Below, in pieces: positions 12,781-22,561 of a stretch of DNA of 64,000 nt. Both the position numbers and the translations under genes were made by a program. Position 1 is the first letter of the stretch, and each line of letters opens with the position of its first letter. The stretch is from Pseudeuparius sepicola (Eukaryota > Arthropoda > Insecta > Coleoptera > Anthribidae): contig OY987298.1 in assembly GCA_963920635.1 (NCBI GenBank), forward strand, positions 61,175,949-61,239,948, written 5' to 3'. The notes below the pieces were generated by a model, which had not been told where the DNA came from, searched no databases, and saw only the letters and a list, made by a program, of their open reading frames with translations.

Positions 12781-12970
12781 ATATTTAGGCTCCAAGCTCT
12801 TCGCGCCTGGTCAAGCATACGTGGCCTTAAGTAGGGCTAGATCATTAGAAGGTCTCCTCATTGAAGAGCTAGACTGTTCTAAACTAACCGGCAAACGACC
12901 TTGCAACAATGATGCGTTAACTGAGATGAATAGACTCAGACACCTGGCCAAACTAAAAATTACAAAATAA
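12781..12970 (+). pseudogene. PIF1-family helicase C-terminal fragment
   Basis: One frame with no start codon encodes the last 62 residues of a PIF1-like helicase, ending at TAA 12,968-12,970. The diagnostic block KLFAPGQAYVALSRARSLE is the conserved C-terminal motif of PIF1/RRM3 helicases, including those of Helitron Rep/helicase proteins. The rest of the protein is missing: the frame starts directly after a 19-bp sequence shared with the repeat at 3.2 kb. It is therefore a truncated transposon-borne helicase end; the source (Helitron, or a captured PIF1) cannot be settled from 62 residues. Confidence 0.8.
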
Positions 12971-13298
12971 ATTAAAAGTAAAAAAATATTTTTAAAAAAA
13001 GCTTTTATTTAAATGCGCTAAAAAGAATAAAATAATCTTTTCTTTTAAAACTTTTACTATCAACTTATAACGTCATTCCACAATTTATATGATATAAAAG
13101 CTTGTCGCGAGATTTAAGTTTTCAAACTAAGTAAATACCACTACTTAAATCTCGCGACAAGCTTTTATATCATATAAATTGTGGAATGACGTTATAAGTT
13201 GATAGTAAAAGTTTTAAAAGAAAAGATTATTTTATTCTTTTTAGCGCATTTAAATAAAAGCTTTTTTTAAAAATATTTTTTTACTTTTAATTTATTAT
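12966..13298. repeat. 330-bp near-perfect palindrome
   Basis: The arms, about 12,966-13,118 and 13,142-13,298, are almost exact inverse copies (AAATTAAAAGTAAAAAAATA at the left tip, its inverse at the right tip; GCTTGTCGCGAGATTTAAG near the centre), with a loop of about 25 bp. It begins at the stop codon of the helicase fragment. Such low divergence means the inversion is recent or is kept uniform. Confidence 0.9.
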
Positions 13299-13445
13299 GA
13301 CTCATGTGGTTTATTTGCCTCGGCCAGAGGCCTCAGCAACTAAACTCCACATGAGTCATAAAAAGTTGAACTTCAGTGCCTTGGTACATAAATAACTATT
13401 ATGTGTATTTAAATATACACAGGGAGATTCATAATAAGATGCTTT

Positions 13446-14371
13446 CCCTAAAATTACAGTTGAAACTCGAAATTTGCAAGATGAGATTTGGCCCAAGTTG
13501 TAATAATTATTTGTTATGTTCAATAGAACCACTTGCTTATTTTTGTTGTAACACAAAACTAAATGAAACGCGTTTTTTGAGATAAATGGGGTTACCTACT
13601 TGGAATAAGCTATCTGATTGCCAGATGCCTATGATTTTTACTGGGGTATACAGCGTGAGTCAGAATGTATAGTAAATATTTTAAAGGGGTGTTCGGCAGG
13701 TGGTTTTAGGGGGGTCTTTCATATAAAATTTTTCGATTTGGGCTTTGGGCTTTCCTTGCCAAGTTATTCGGGTCTACAGCATGACCCTAAAGTATATTTT
13801 TTTATTTATATCAATCTCAATGACGGCGCTACTTAAAAATTTGAAATTTGGTATGTGTTATCTACTTACTGGAAGACGCCTTAGGGTAGTTTATTCATTT
13901 ACACAGTGCCCTAAAATTACAGTTGAAACTCGAAATTTGCAAGATGAGATTTGGCCCAAGTTGTAATAATTATTTGTTATGTTCAATAGAACCACTTGCT
14001 TATTTTTGTTGTAACACAAAACTAAATGAAACGCGTTTTTTGAGATAAATGGGGTTACCTACTTGGAATAAGCTATCTGATTGCCAGATGCCTATGATTT
14101 TTACTGGGGTATACAGCGTGAGTCAGAATGTATAGTAAATATTTTAAAGGGGTGTTCGGCAGGTGGTTTTAGGGGGGTCTTTCATATAAAATTTTTCGAT
14201 TTGGGCTTTGGGCTTTCCTTGCCAAGTTATTCGGGTCTACAGCATGACCCTAAAGTATATTTTTTTATTTATATCAATCTCAATGACGGCGCTACTTAAA
14301 AATTTGAAATTTGGTATGTGTTATCTACTTACTGGAAGACGCCTTAGGGTAGTTTATTCATTTACACAGTG
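13446..14371 (+). repeat. Exact 463-bp tandem duplication
   Basis: Two units, 13,446-13,908 and 13,909-14,371, are identical as far as I could follow, beginning CCTAAAATTACAGTTGAAAC and ending CATTTACACAGTGC. The duplicated 72-residue frame within each is not recognisable as a protein. The lack of differences implies a very recent duplication or an assembly artefact. Confidence 0.85.
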
Positions 14372-14839
14372 CCCTAAAAAAGGGTAAAAACTAACAACCC
14401 CTATTAATTTTCTGCTCAAACTTTTTTGAGGTTATCTTTTTGGTCTTGCAGGTCCATCATCTCAGTGTAGGGGAAAGTTGCCGGAATTGGACCAGTTTAT
14501 GCTTCTTGCTAAATTTTAGCCAAATTTTATTCTTTTTTCTTCAAAAAACTAGAGGACTAGGTTTGTCCATGTTTGTTCAACGTATAAAACAAGTTATTTT
14601 GATAGGCGATTAAGTTTTAGGAGAATAAAACCAAAATAACTGAACCCATGCGAACGGTCCATTCGAGGAAACGTGTTGCTTTGATTGGACCAGTCGTTTC
14701 CTCAATTGGACCTATATACATTAGCATAAGAAAACAGCATAAATTTAGTAAAAATATGTATATTAAAAAAAGTACAAACTTCAAGGAAAAGTACAAAGGT
14801 TAATATACCTACTCATAGGTATTTAAATTTTAAAAATAT

Positions 14840-15095
14840 ACAGGGTGTTAGTAAATAAGTGCGACAAACTTTAAGGGGTGATTCTACATGAAGAAATAAT
14901 GACAGTTTGCTATATAAACGTAGGTCCGCAAATGCTTCGTTTCCGATATACAGGGAGTCAAAATTAAAAAAAAAATGATAATTTATTTATTGCGCTGAAA
15001 CGGATTAAGATATTCAAATGAAATTTGGTGGGTTTCAAGAGGACTAGAAAGCGCATTTTTTGACACCCGATTAAAATTTTATGTTAATCAGTGAC
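14840..15095 (+). mobile_element. Nested, one-ended ACAGGGTGT element fragment
   Basis: Starts at ATATACAGGGTGTTAGTAAA and contains a second ATATACAGGGAGTC at about 14,945. The motif is shared with the tips of several fold-back elements in this window, but no matching right end is seen, so it is a truncated copy. Confidence 0.4.
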
Positions 15096-15452
15096 GTGCA
15101 TAGGGGTAATGGCCTCGATATTTTTAAGAAAATAAATGATACGCAACTGAGATAATTTAAAATAAAAATTATTTTTAAAATTCTCGTTTAATCCAAACAT
15201 CATTTCTTCCAATTTTAGTAAATGAGATTTAATCTCTTCTTCTATTTCTCTTGAAAATGTCGTAACACCTCCATGGAACTTTGTAGCCCCTTTGGCTATT
15301 TTATTCTTCGATTCTAAGTGCCTTTTCAAGGTGGCTTTTGGTATGCCATAAGTTTTGGCACATGCGTTCAGACCTAACTCACTATTTCGAAAAGCATTTA
15401 TTGCCAAATTTAGTTCTTCGCTCGTCCATTTACAGTATTTTGTTTTTGGCAT
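15084..15452 (-). pseudogene. Pogo/Tigger-type transposase N-terminal fragment
   Basis: From the ATG at 15,452 the minus strand encodes about 120 residues. Residues 1-50 form a pipsqueak/CENP-B-like helix-turn-helix: the segments TSEELNLAINAFRNSELGLN and AKTYGIPKATLKRHL match the N-terminal DNA-binding domain found in pogo-like transposases and insect Psq proteins, and the following FSREIEEEIKSHLLKLEEMM resembles the start of the second HTH. An upstream ATG (15,476) would add only eight non-conserved residues. The catalytic DDD/DDE region is missing, and the last 30 residues look unrelated, so the gene is truncated by internal deletion or the nested insertion. Its role would have been to bind the element ends. 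Confidence 0.7.
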
Positions 15453-16065
15453 TCTAAAAAAATAATTTACGTACAATATCTAGTAGTTTTGCCTCTACGT
15501 TTCTCAATTGACCCAGTCGAAGTCCTCGATTGGACCGGTCCAATCTTGGAAACCACAAGTGGTCCAATTGAAGAAACAAGCAGCTTCTCTAACCTAACTT
15601 TTTTTTTGCAATGAAAAAGTGAAAGTAATCTACAAGTATTTCGATATAAATGTAGCTAAACCTTAAGTACACCAACAGAAATTCATGACGCAAGAAATAA
15701 CTTACTTGCAACTTTGATATTTCCTTCCGTAAGGTAAACAATACTTATATCGTTATCATGCACCGACAAAAACACGAGCACAACCACAGATAACTAACGC
15801 ACAGAAAGGGGGGGCTGGGTAATATGCGTTATGTCACTGCTGCGGAGCCACCTATTGTCATTTTAGCGAACCAAAATCATTACTGTGTCCTGTACAAGGT
15901 ATGGTCCAATCGGGGAGCAGGTTCAATTGCGGCATCTTTCCCCTATCTTTTCATTTTGCAACAAAAGTGTACTCTTGTTTCATAACGATAAAATCAACCG
16001 TTTGCGAAATTGGCAAAACGTGCCCCAAAATACCTGTTAACTTCAACATTCGAAACATGTATGCT

Positions 16066-17929
16066 GTGTCAACGAAACAAATGCCACGTCTATTTGTCAG
16101 ATATTGGCGCTATTGCGGAAATTAACCATTTGCACTGCATAATGGTTAATGTAATTTTAATGTCTAAACCATTAGTAGGATAATTTTAATAATTTAAGAG
16201 AATTGATAGTTTGTCCTATAGATATACACGTACGATACATCTAATTAAAAATAGTATGCAGGCTTCAAGTAATAAAACACAACAAAACTTATTTCTCTGC
16301 AAGTTGAACACTTTGTATAGCATGTTTACATGGAAATTGTTACTATGAACCTAACTTCTTATACAGGGTTATTGGTAATTCGATACATTCCTATGGAGAT
16401 GTGATAGGGGAGGAGGTAAGGAGTAAATTTAATCCTATATGCATATCGAAACCCATTTTTTTTTATTTTGGCAACTTTTTATTTAAAATTTTCCTATGAT
16501 CTAAATGTTTCCGGACTTTTTTCAATCCAAATATAAGACCATAGTGTTGGGCAAGTAATCCAGTTGAAATGTTTAAAAAAGTTGCATAAACCGTATTCAA
16601 CGTATATATACCAAGTAGTCGTAATAATGCCAGATGTGAAGGTTTTGGCAAAACAACTTGTTGCAATGTCCCATATCAAAATTTAAAATTCATCATATCA
16701 AAATAATTCTAAATTGTACCGATGATACTTAAATATTTGCAAAAAATGTTTTCTCTAGTAAAGATGTTGTTTACGAAGCGTGAAATAAGGTATGTACATA
16801 CCTACTATTTCCAAAGAATATGCCTCTAACATACACCCTTTTCATTAAAAACGAACTTTCATTGTTCATAATATTTGTTTTATTGACTAATATTCGAAGT
16901 ATATCTAATAAAAATAAAAAAAATCGAAGCGATAACTTTGGCTAAAATTTAAAAATACCTGTAAATTGACTAATAATTGTTATTATTAAATTTAATTTTC
17001 TATAAAATTAGGACATATTCTAAAACACGTTAGAACTATGCTATAAGATTCATTATGGGGGAGTTAATGCAATACAGTTTCCATAAAAAAATGTGCGTGT
17101 GACATTTTTTCCGCGAAATTTATGCTCTCGGAACATTAACTTTGGACACACAAAAAATGCAAATATTAACCTTTTTGAAAATATAATCTCAACTATTCCA
17201 TAACAGAGCCTAAAACTAAAATGAAGAGGTCAGCTGCATCTCTATGACGTCACAATCAAAATTCATCGGCGTTTCAAAAGTGGATAAATAAGTAACCCCA
17301 TCACCCCATCCTATGGTATAATGCTCCTGGGTAGTAAAGCTTCACTATATAATGAGATGTGCTTTGTCCAGAATATTCTTGATACAGTGTTAAAAATCCA
17401 TTGGCTTTGTGCCAATAAACCTCTGTATAGTTAAATCGACAAGCCTCTATTGTTTTGGGGATAATTAAAACTAATAGACGTTACCAAATGCCGAAAACGG
17501 CCATAAGCACACAATGAAAATTAATGGTATCGAATATTCAATTAAAAGTTCTGATAACCTAACAAAACTGTTTTTTATATATAGAATTTTATAGAGTTGA
17601 CTGAATGAATCCTAATTATGACTTTAAAGGCGAGCTCCCAAAGCGTTTACCGAGCCATTTCTATAAACTGAAAACTTAACTACGTTTCCCTAACATTGGT
17701 CGAACAGCCCGCCGTCGATCATTGCCACTTTACTGTTATCTGTATCAATGGGGGAAAGATGCACAATCCGACAACACCCGACCGCCGGTGTCAAAACTTA
17801 GCTGATTTACGCTCAATCTCTTACAGAGTTGCACTCGAATTTGCGCTTCTGTGCATGGAAAATAGAAAGAAGCCCGCAACCTTCCTTTCGTGTAGTCTAA
17901 AATCTTACATTGGAGCAAAGGTAAGTTCA
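16066..17929. other. Gene-free stretch
   Basis: No protein recognised. An isolated ATACAGGGTTATTGG motif near 16,362 may be one end of a degraded fold-back element. A GC-richer patch at about 17,695-17,930 has open frames on both strands, but neither resembles a known family. Confidence 0.5.
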
Positions 17930-19475
17930 TAGGAAGGTTAGGACATTCGACGACTTAGAAGGTAAGGGGGTGAGAGAGGCAGGGGGGGAGAAAGTCCGAA
18001 TTTAAGTTGGTAACATTTACACGTGAATTGGCGATTTAGTAACTCCCTAAATATACAGGGTGTTCCTTAATGAAAAAAACTTCATATGAACGTATGTCGT
18101 AAACGTCCCAACTTTTGAGATACAAGGCGTTAAAGGTCATTTTTTTAAATTGAATTTTGGCTACATCTCCCGAAATAATCAAGCTGCTGAACTGAAATTT
18201 GGCACTGCTATGTTTTTGGGGATGGAGAATAAGCTGAAAATGTCAATTTCACCGTATCTCACAGAGGGCGCCACTTGCGCTGTTTTTTGATCACGCTTTT
18301 ACTTGTAACTTTTTTGAGGTTATCTTTTTGGTCCTGCAGGTCCATCATTTTAGTGCATCTTTTCATTCTGCAAGAAAAAGGTACTCTTGTTTCATAACGA
18401 TTAAATCAACCGTTTGCTTTGAAATTGCCAAAAAGTTCTCCAAAACACCTGTTGACATCAATATTCGAAACATACAATTTTCACCTATCACCTTCAAGTG
18501 TTACAGGACAACTGTACCATTTAAACTGAGAAAAAAAATCCCTATGAACAATGTACCAAAAATTATTCGCTTTCAAAATGGAAAGGATTGAATTTGACAA
18601 AATTTGGACACTCTATTTCAAGAAAACCAATGGTGTTTTGACCAATGCCCATTTGGCATTTTCTTCATCATTTTGAATGTACAGTTGATCTGTAACATTT
18701 GAAAGCAGTAGGTGAAAATTTTATGTTTCGAATATTGGAATCAACAGGTGTTTTGGGGCATGTTTTGGTAATTTCAACGCAAACGGTTGATTTAATCGTT
18801 ATGAAACAAGAGTACCTTTTTCTTGCAGAATGAAAAGATGCACTAAAATGATAGACCTGCAAAACCAAAAAGATAACCTCAAAAAAGTTACGAGTAAAAG
18901 CACGATCCAAAAACAGCGCAAGTGGCGCCCTCTGTGAGATACGGTGAAATTGACATTTTCAGCTTATTCTCCATCCCCCAAAACATAGCAGTGCCAAATT
19001 TCAGTACAGCAGTTTGATTATTTCGGGAGATGTAGCCAAAATTCAATTTAAAAAAATGAACTTTAACGCCCTGTATCTCAAAAGTTAGGATGTTTACGAC
19101 ATACGTTCATATGAAGTTTTTTTCTTAAAATGGGCCCAAGAATAACCCCCTTAAGTATTAGCATGTCATTAAGGAACACCCTGTATAACGCTTCCAGCCA
19201 TAGGCGCACACAGATGTTTTTGGCATGTACTTTGTTTATGGCATATATTTATGTTTTTTTGGCTGTTTCCGGTTAAGTATTTCTTCATTTTTATGTTTGT
19301 ACGATAAAATAACGGAACTTGGTGGAGTACCTACGTTGGTGCATCGCATTTTTGTTTTATGTTTTTACTTTGTTTTCGGTTTTCAATACCCGTGTTGTTT
19401 CTTTTGATACGCCATTGGCATCAAGCTGACAGCCTTTGGGGTTGTTTAAGAGTGAGGGAATGTCCTAACCTTCCT
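17930..19475. repeat. Inverted ends enclosing the fold-back element
   Basis: TAGGAAGGTTAGGACATTC (17,930-17,948) is the inverse of GAATGTCCTAACCTTCCTA (19,458-19,476). The pair may be the terminal repeat of an element into which the fold-back element at 18,056 inserted. No target duplication is obvious. Confidence 0.45.
18056..19183. mobile_element. Fold-back element A, complete, TA-flanked
   Basis: CAGGGTGTTCCTTAATG at 18,056 and CATTAAGGAACACCCTG ending 19,183 are perfect inverse termini, each bordered by TA. The arms extend over about 500 bp each with high identity (for instance TGGCGCCCTCTGTGAGATAC on the right against its inverse on the left). The open frames found in the two arms are mirror images of one another and not genes. 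This is the reference copy for the pieces at 14.4-16.1 kb and 63.76-64.0 kb. Confidence 0.85.
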
Positions 19476-19483
19476 ATAAACTA

Positions 19484-20204
19484 ACCTTGCGCATATTGGA
19501 ACATATTTCTGTTGTTGCCCCAGGCTATATTAATTTCTGTGGTGTCAGTATAGGAAAATATGAGGCAAAACAAGCCTAAGACCCAATTTCACAAGCTTAA
19601 TAAAGTAGGTACCTTTTAAAATTAAAGGAGCTTTTGTAACAATAAAAACATTGTTTAAATGTTGTTGAACAGTTGATTTAATTTTAGAGAATACTAAACG
19701 CGAATAATAACATCTGTATTTAATCTCGATTATTAGTAATATTTTCAAGCATCTTTACGTAGAGGAAAAAAGTGGAGAAGATGGTATTTTACGAGTAGGC
19801 ACTATTAAATAACAAAATAAATAATAAATTTTCCCAAAGCCGAGTTTTCTAATAACAAAAATAAAAAAACATGCCACCCTGAATAAATACATAATATTAT
19901 AAATCTTATGATAAAAATAAATCGATTCAATTTAAATCTTATCGACACTTTATTGAGTTTTTTCTTCTAAATTCTACGGTGGCTGTCCCCAATTTGGGAA
20001 ATTGCTCAAACCGTCCCCCATTTAGTATTCCGTGAGTTCGCCAGGTTTAATTATCTCCCTCTTGCCGGCATTCGAACTTTTAGCTCTCAACGATTTTCGA
20101 TGGCGGATCCCTGCCTTCCGATTCCCGGGTATATCACAATAAAAAAAACTCTTTTTTTGAAATCTGCAGTCAAGAACGCCAAAATCTTCCTTATAATACG
20201 AGAA
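19484..20204. other. Gene-free stretch
   Basis: I see no gene, no inverted repeat and no regulatory pattern that stands out. Confidence 0.5.
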
Positions 20205-20780
20205 ATGGGCAGTGAATTGATCCACTATTATAGGACACTACTGACAAAAGCTCATAAACATCCCCGTAGCGCCGTATATATAGAAAGAACACCTTTGTCA
20301 CGTCAACTAGGAGGAAGATGATTGGCAGACCTTAAGAAGCAGTTATACCAACAACTATTAAATCTGCGTAATTATATCCACCGCGGGAAGGCCAACAGTT
20401 CCACACTACATGGAGCTATATGCGGAGCAGACGTCTCAACACCGCCATGTCTGAGGGAATACGAGTATCAAAATCACCACGAAACTCCGACAATAATTAT
20501 AAATTACAGATTTGTTTGGAAAATCCGCTGCACGGGGGGGGCATCCTAATAAGGTTAACCAGGAACATGTCGACAAGTTAGCGTCCAACTCTTGGCTGAC
20601 CTCAATGTTTCCCGAAACAGAAGGCTATACAAGATTAGGTTATTATACCAACTTGTACCTACCTAAAATTCATAGTGGACGACAGCTGTCGACAGTCTTT
20701 ATCCATGCCGAAATCGGTACTACCTGCGACAGCTCGAACCATCAGGAAATTTTTGGGAAATGCAGGAACATCCAACAACG
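20205..20780 (+). pseudogene. Decayed LINE: C-terminal end of a reverse-transcriptase ORF
   Basis: The frame containing TLLTKAHKHPRSAVYIERTP and SRQLGGR, a TGA at 20,319, then LADLKKQLYQQLLNLRNYIH matches the post-RT region of non-LTR retrotransposons (the conserved pattern is a GGRGL-D-L block, the glycine codon here having become the stop). A frame change near 20,520 leads to VDKLASNSWLT and FPETEGY, a conserved tail motif of the same protein group. Everything upstream (endonuclease, RT palm) is gone, as expected for a 5'-truncated insertion, and at least one stop and one frameshift disable it. The exact clade (R4/Dong-like is my guess) is uncertain. Confidence 0.65.
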
Positions 20781-20821
20781 TCAATGCCACCTAGGACTCG
20801 ATAATATGGCAGGTGGCAGGT

Positions 20822-20886
20822 GTCGATATATTAATAATAATAATAATTCTCACCTTTACAATACTCCAAACTAAGAGTACTCCAAT
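20822..20886 (-). repeat. 3' tail fragment of a SINE, minus strand
   Basis: Read on the minus strand this is the end of the SINE seen at 48.8-49.25 kb: AGTTTGGAGTATTGTAAAGG, TGAGAAT and a short (ATT)n tail. Only the tail survives, lying tail-to-tail with the LINE remnant. Confidence 0.6.
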
Positions 20887-21460
20887 ATCATTCGAGTGTA
20901 AATTTCAAATTATGTAGGTATAAGTATTTCTAAAGTCACTTGAAACAGCATAAAAAACTCTAATTGGCGTCACAAAAAGAATATAGTACAGTCGCGGACA
21001 GTTGGTATCGAACGACCTGAAGAGGTTTCTCGTGGCTATCGTTACAGGGCGCGCGGAGACGGCAACATCGCGCTGGAGTCTGCAGCCGGCCGGTCTGCTA
21101 AAAATAGAACCATAAAATGCAAATTACAGCCTCCAGCCTCTCACAGCAAAGGAACAAAATTCGAGGAAAATGCAACTTTGTGCTGGTAATAATTCCAACC
21201 CCAGTGTTGGTATTTAATATTTCGTACTATTTTATCATGTTACTATACCGTCTAGTATTTATGATAATGAAATAAAAAAATAATAAATATCAAGGCTGAG
21301 ATTAGAATCAACACCACAATAAAAGTTGCTTTTTCTCGAGTTTCCTTCCTTTGCTGCCAGCACCCTGTATTAATTAGGAATATGAAATTAGGTAAATCCA
21401 TAGTCAATTTGAGCCACAATAGAATTCCGAAGAATTTCTCAAAAACAATAATTTAATATA

Positions 21461-22257
21461 CAGGGTGTCTACTTTTAAACATATGCAAATTAATAAAATC
21501 TTTATTTTTGGAGATAATCCCTGAACATTCTTTGTGTGAAAGGCCTTCAAAAATCGCTTCTTTTAGCCTTCCTATCATTTTCAAAAGGCAAATCCAGGTC
21601 CGGCTACGATTTTTGAGTGTTTTTTTATTTAAAATCTACCAATACAGCGTTAATCAGGATCCCCCTAAAACCCCTTTATATACCAAATTTGAACAAAGAA
21701 TTTAGAGAGAGATCTATTCTACAGGATGTCAAGGTTCAGCAAAATAGGAAATTTACAGGCATTTGGCGAGTCAAGTGTGCCATGGAATCCCGTCAAAATA
21801 GTTTAATTGTCAACAGAACCACTCAAAGTGTTGGTGTGCAAAGATTCAATACAGGGTATTTTTCTCTGCCCCATCTGAAAATGCTGAATTTTTATGACTT
21901 GACTCGCCAGAGATGCCTGAAGAGGTTTCTTTAAATTTCCTATTTTGCTCAATTTTGACATCCTGTAGAATAGAACTCTCTCTATATTTTTTGTTCAAAT
22001 TTGGTATATAAAGGGTTTTCGACTGTCCTGATTGACGCTGTGGTGTCAGATTTTAAATAAAAAAATGGCTAAATGGTTTTTGTGAAAATCGGGGGAATAA
22101 AAAAATCGTAGCCGGCCCTGGATTTGCAATTTGAAAATGGCAGGATTGCTAAAATAAGCGGCTTTTGAAGTCCTTTCGGACAAAAAACAGATCAAGCGAT
22201 TATCTCAAAAATTAAAGATTTCAAGGATTTGTATAATATGTTTAAAAGTAGATATGG
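21461..22257. mobile_element. Fold-back element nested in the Tc1-like transposon
   Basis: The left arm starts TACAGGGTGTCTACTTTTAA (21,460) and the right arm ends TTTAAAAGTAGATATGGGG (about 22,257). Arms of about 310-360 bp pair throughout, for example CAGGCATTTGGCGAGTCAAG against CTTGACTCGCCAGAGATGCC. The right tip has diverged, so the exact boundary is approximate. Confidence 0.7.
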
Positions 22258-22485
22258 GGGCTCTTAATATTAATTAGAAAATGTATGGCACAAAATTAAT
22301 GGATTATCGGATTACCTGAGTTGAAATATTTTAGCATAGATATTTATATCTTTTTAAATAGGTATTTATTAATTATACCTACCTGCACTTAATATAACTA
22401 AATTTAGGGGATAAACTTAATAATTGTAATATTGAATTGGATGTAGATTTTGAAAATATCGATTATACCTGCTCCTAGCCCTTTG

Positions 22486-22526
22486 TATAAATACTAAGGT
22501 GGGTGGGCTAAAATTATTTAGTCAGT
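22486..22526 (+). promoter_or_regulatory. Candidate core promoter of the transposase gene
   Basis: TATAAATA at 22,486-22,493 is followed by the arthropod initiator consensus TCAGT at 22,522-22,526, 36 bp below the TATA start and 36 bp above the ATG at 22,562. The spacing is slightly longer than the usual 25-32 bp. A short 5' leader would result. Confidence 0.45.
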
Positions 22527-22561
22527 ATCCTAATTCGAGAGAGTAACTAACAGTGTTCGTT

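Larger units (their letters stand above)
12108..13389 (+). mobile_element. Palindromic MITE split by a 1.16-kb helicase-bearing insertion
   Basis: The left end ATGTACCTCGGCACTGAAG (12,108-12,126) and the right half (13,296-13,389, ending CTTCAGTGCCTTGGTACAT) are the two ends of a 120-bp palindromic MITE that exists uninterrupted at 28,719-28,838. About 1.16 kb (roughly 12,135-13,295) sits between the halves here: an ATGT microsatellite, four 122-bp tandem repeats, a PIF1-type helicase tail and a large palindrome. A tandem array, a helicase remnant and a 3' palindrome are reminiscent of Helitron or Helentron relics, but I did not find a clean TC...CTRR boundary, so that is an inference. Confidence 0.6.
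14470..15943. mobile_element. 1.47-kb pogo-like DNA transposon, TA duplication
   Basis: The ends GGGGAAAGTTGCCGGAATTG (14,470) and, inverted, GGGGAAAGATGCCGCAATTG (15,943) form terminal repeats of about 24 bp with three mismatches. TA flanks both ends (14,468-14,469; 15,944-15,945), and the uninterrupted paralogue at 18,340-18,360 shows the site without the element. The octamer ATTGGACC or its inverse occurs repeatedly near both ends (about 14,485, 14,696, 14,706, 15,531, 15,538, 15,571, 15,904), a pattern expected of subterminal transposase-binding sites. A minus-strand open frame with a pogo-type DNA-binding domain lies inside, and a piece of another element (from ACAGGGTGTTAG near 14,840) is inserted in it. 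Confidence 0.85.
14435..16065 (+). repeat. Fold-back family A copy, split by the pogo-like element
   Basis: The flanks 14,435-14,467 (GAGGTTATCTTTTTGGTC, GGTCCATCAT) and 15,946-16,065 (TCTTTTCATTTTGCAAC, then CTCTTGTTTCATAACGAT) are the two sides of the sequence that is continuous at 18,307-18,480 and again at 63,940-64,000. This copy is therefore the same repeat, interrupted by the transposon at 14,470-15,943. Confidence 0.8.

Noticed and set aside
18328..18910. Two similar proteins encoded on opposite strands
   Set aside because: They are the same sequence read from the two arms of fold-back element A.
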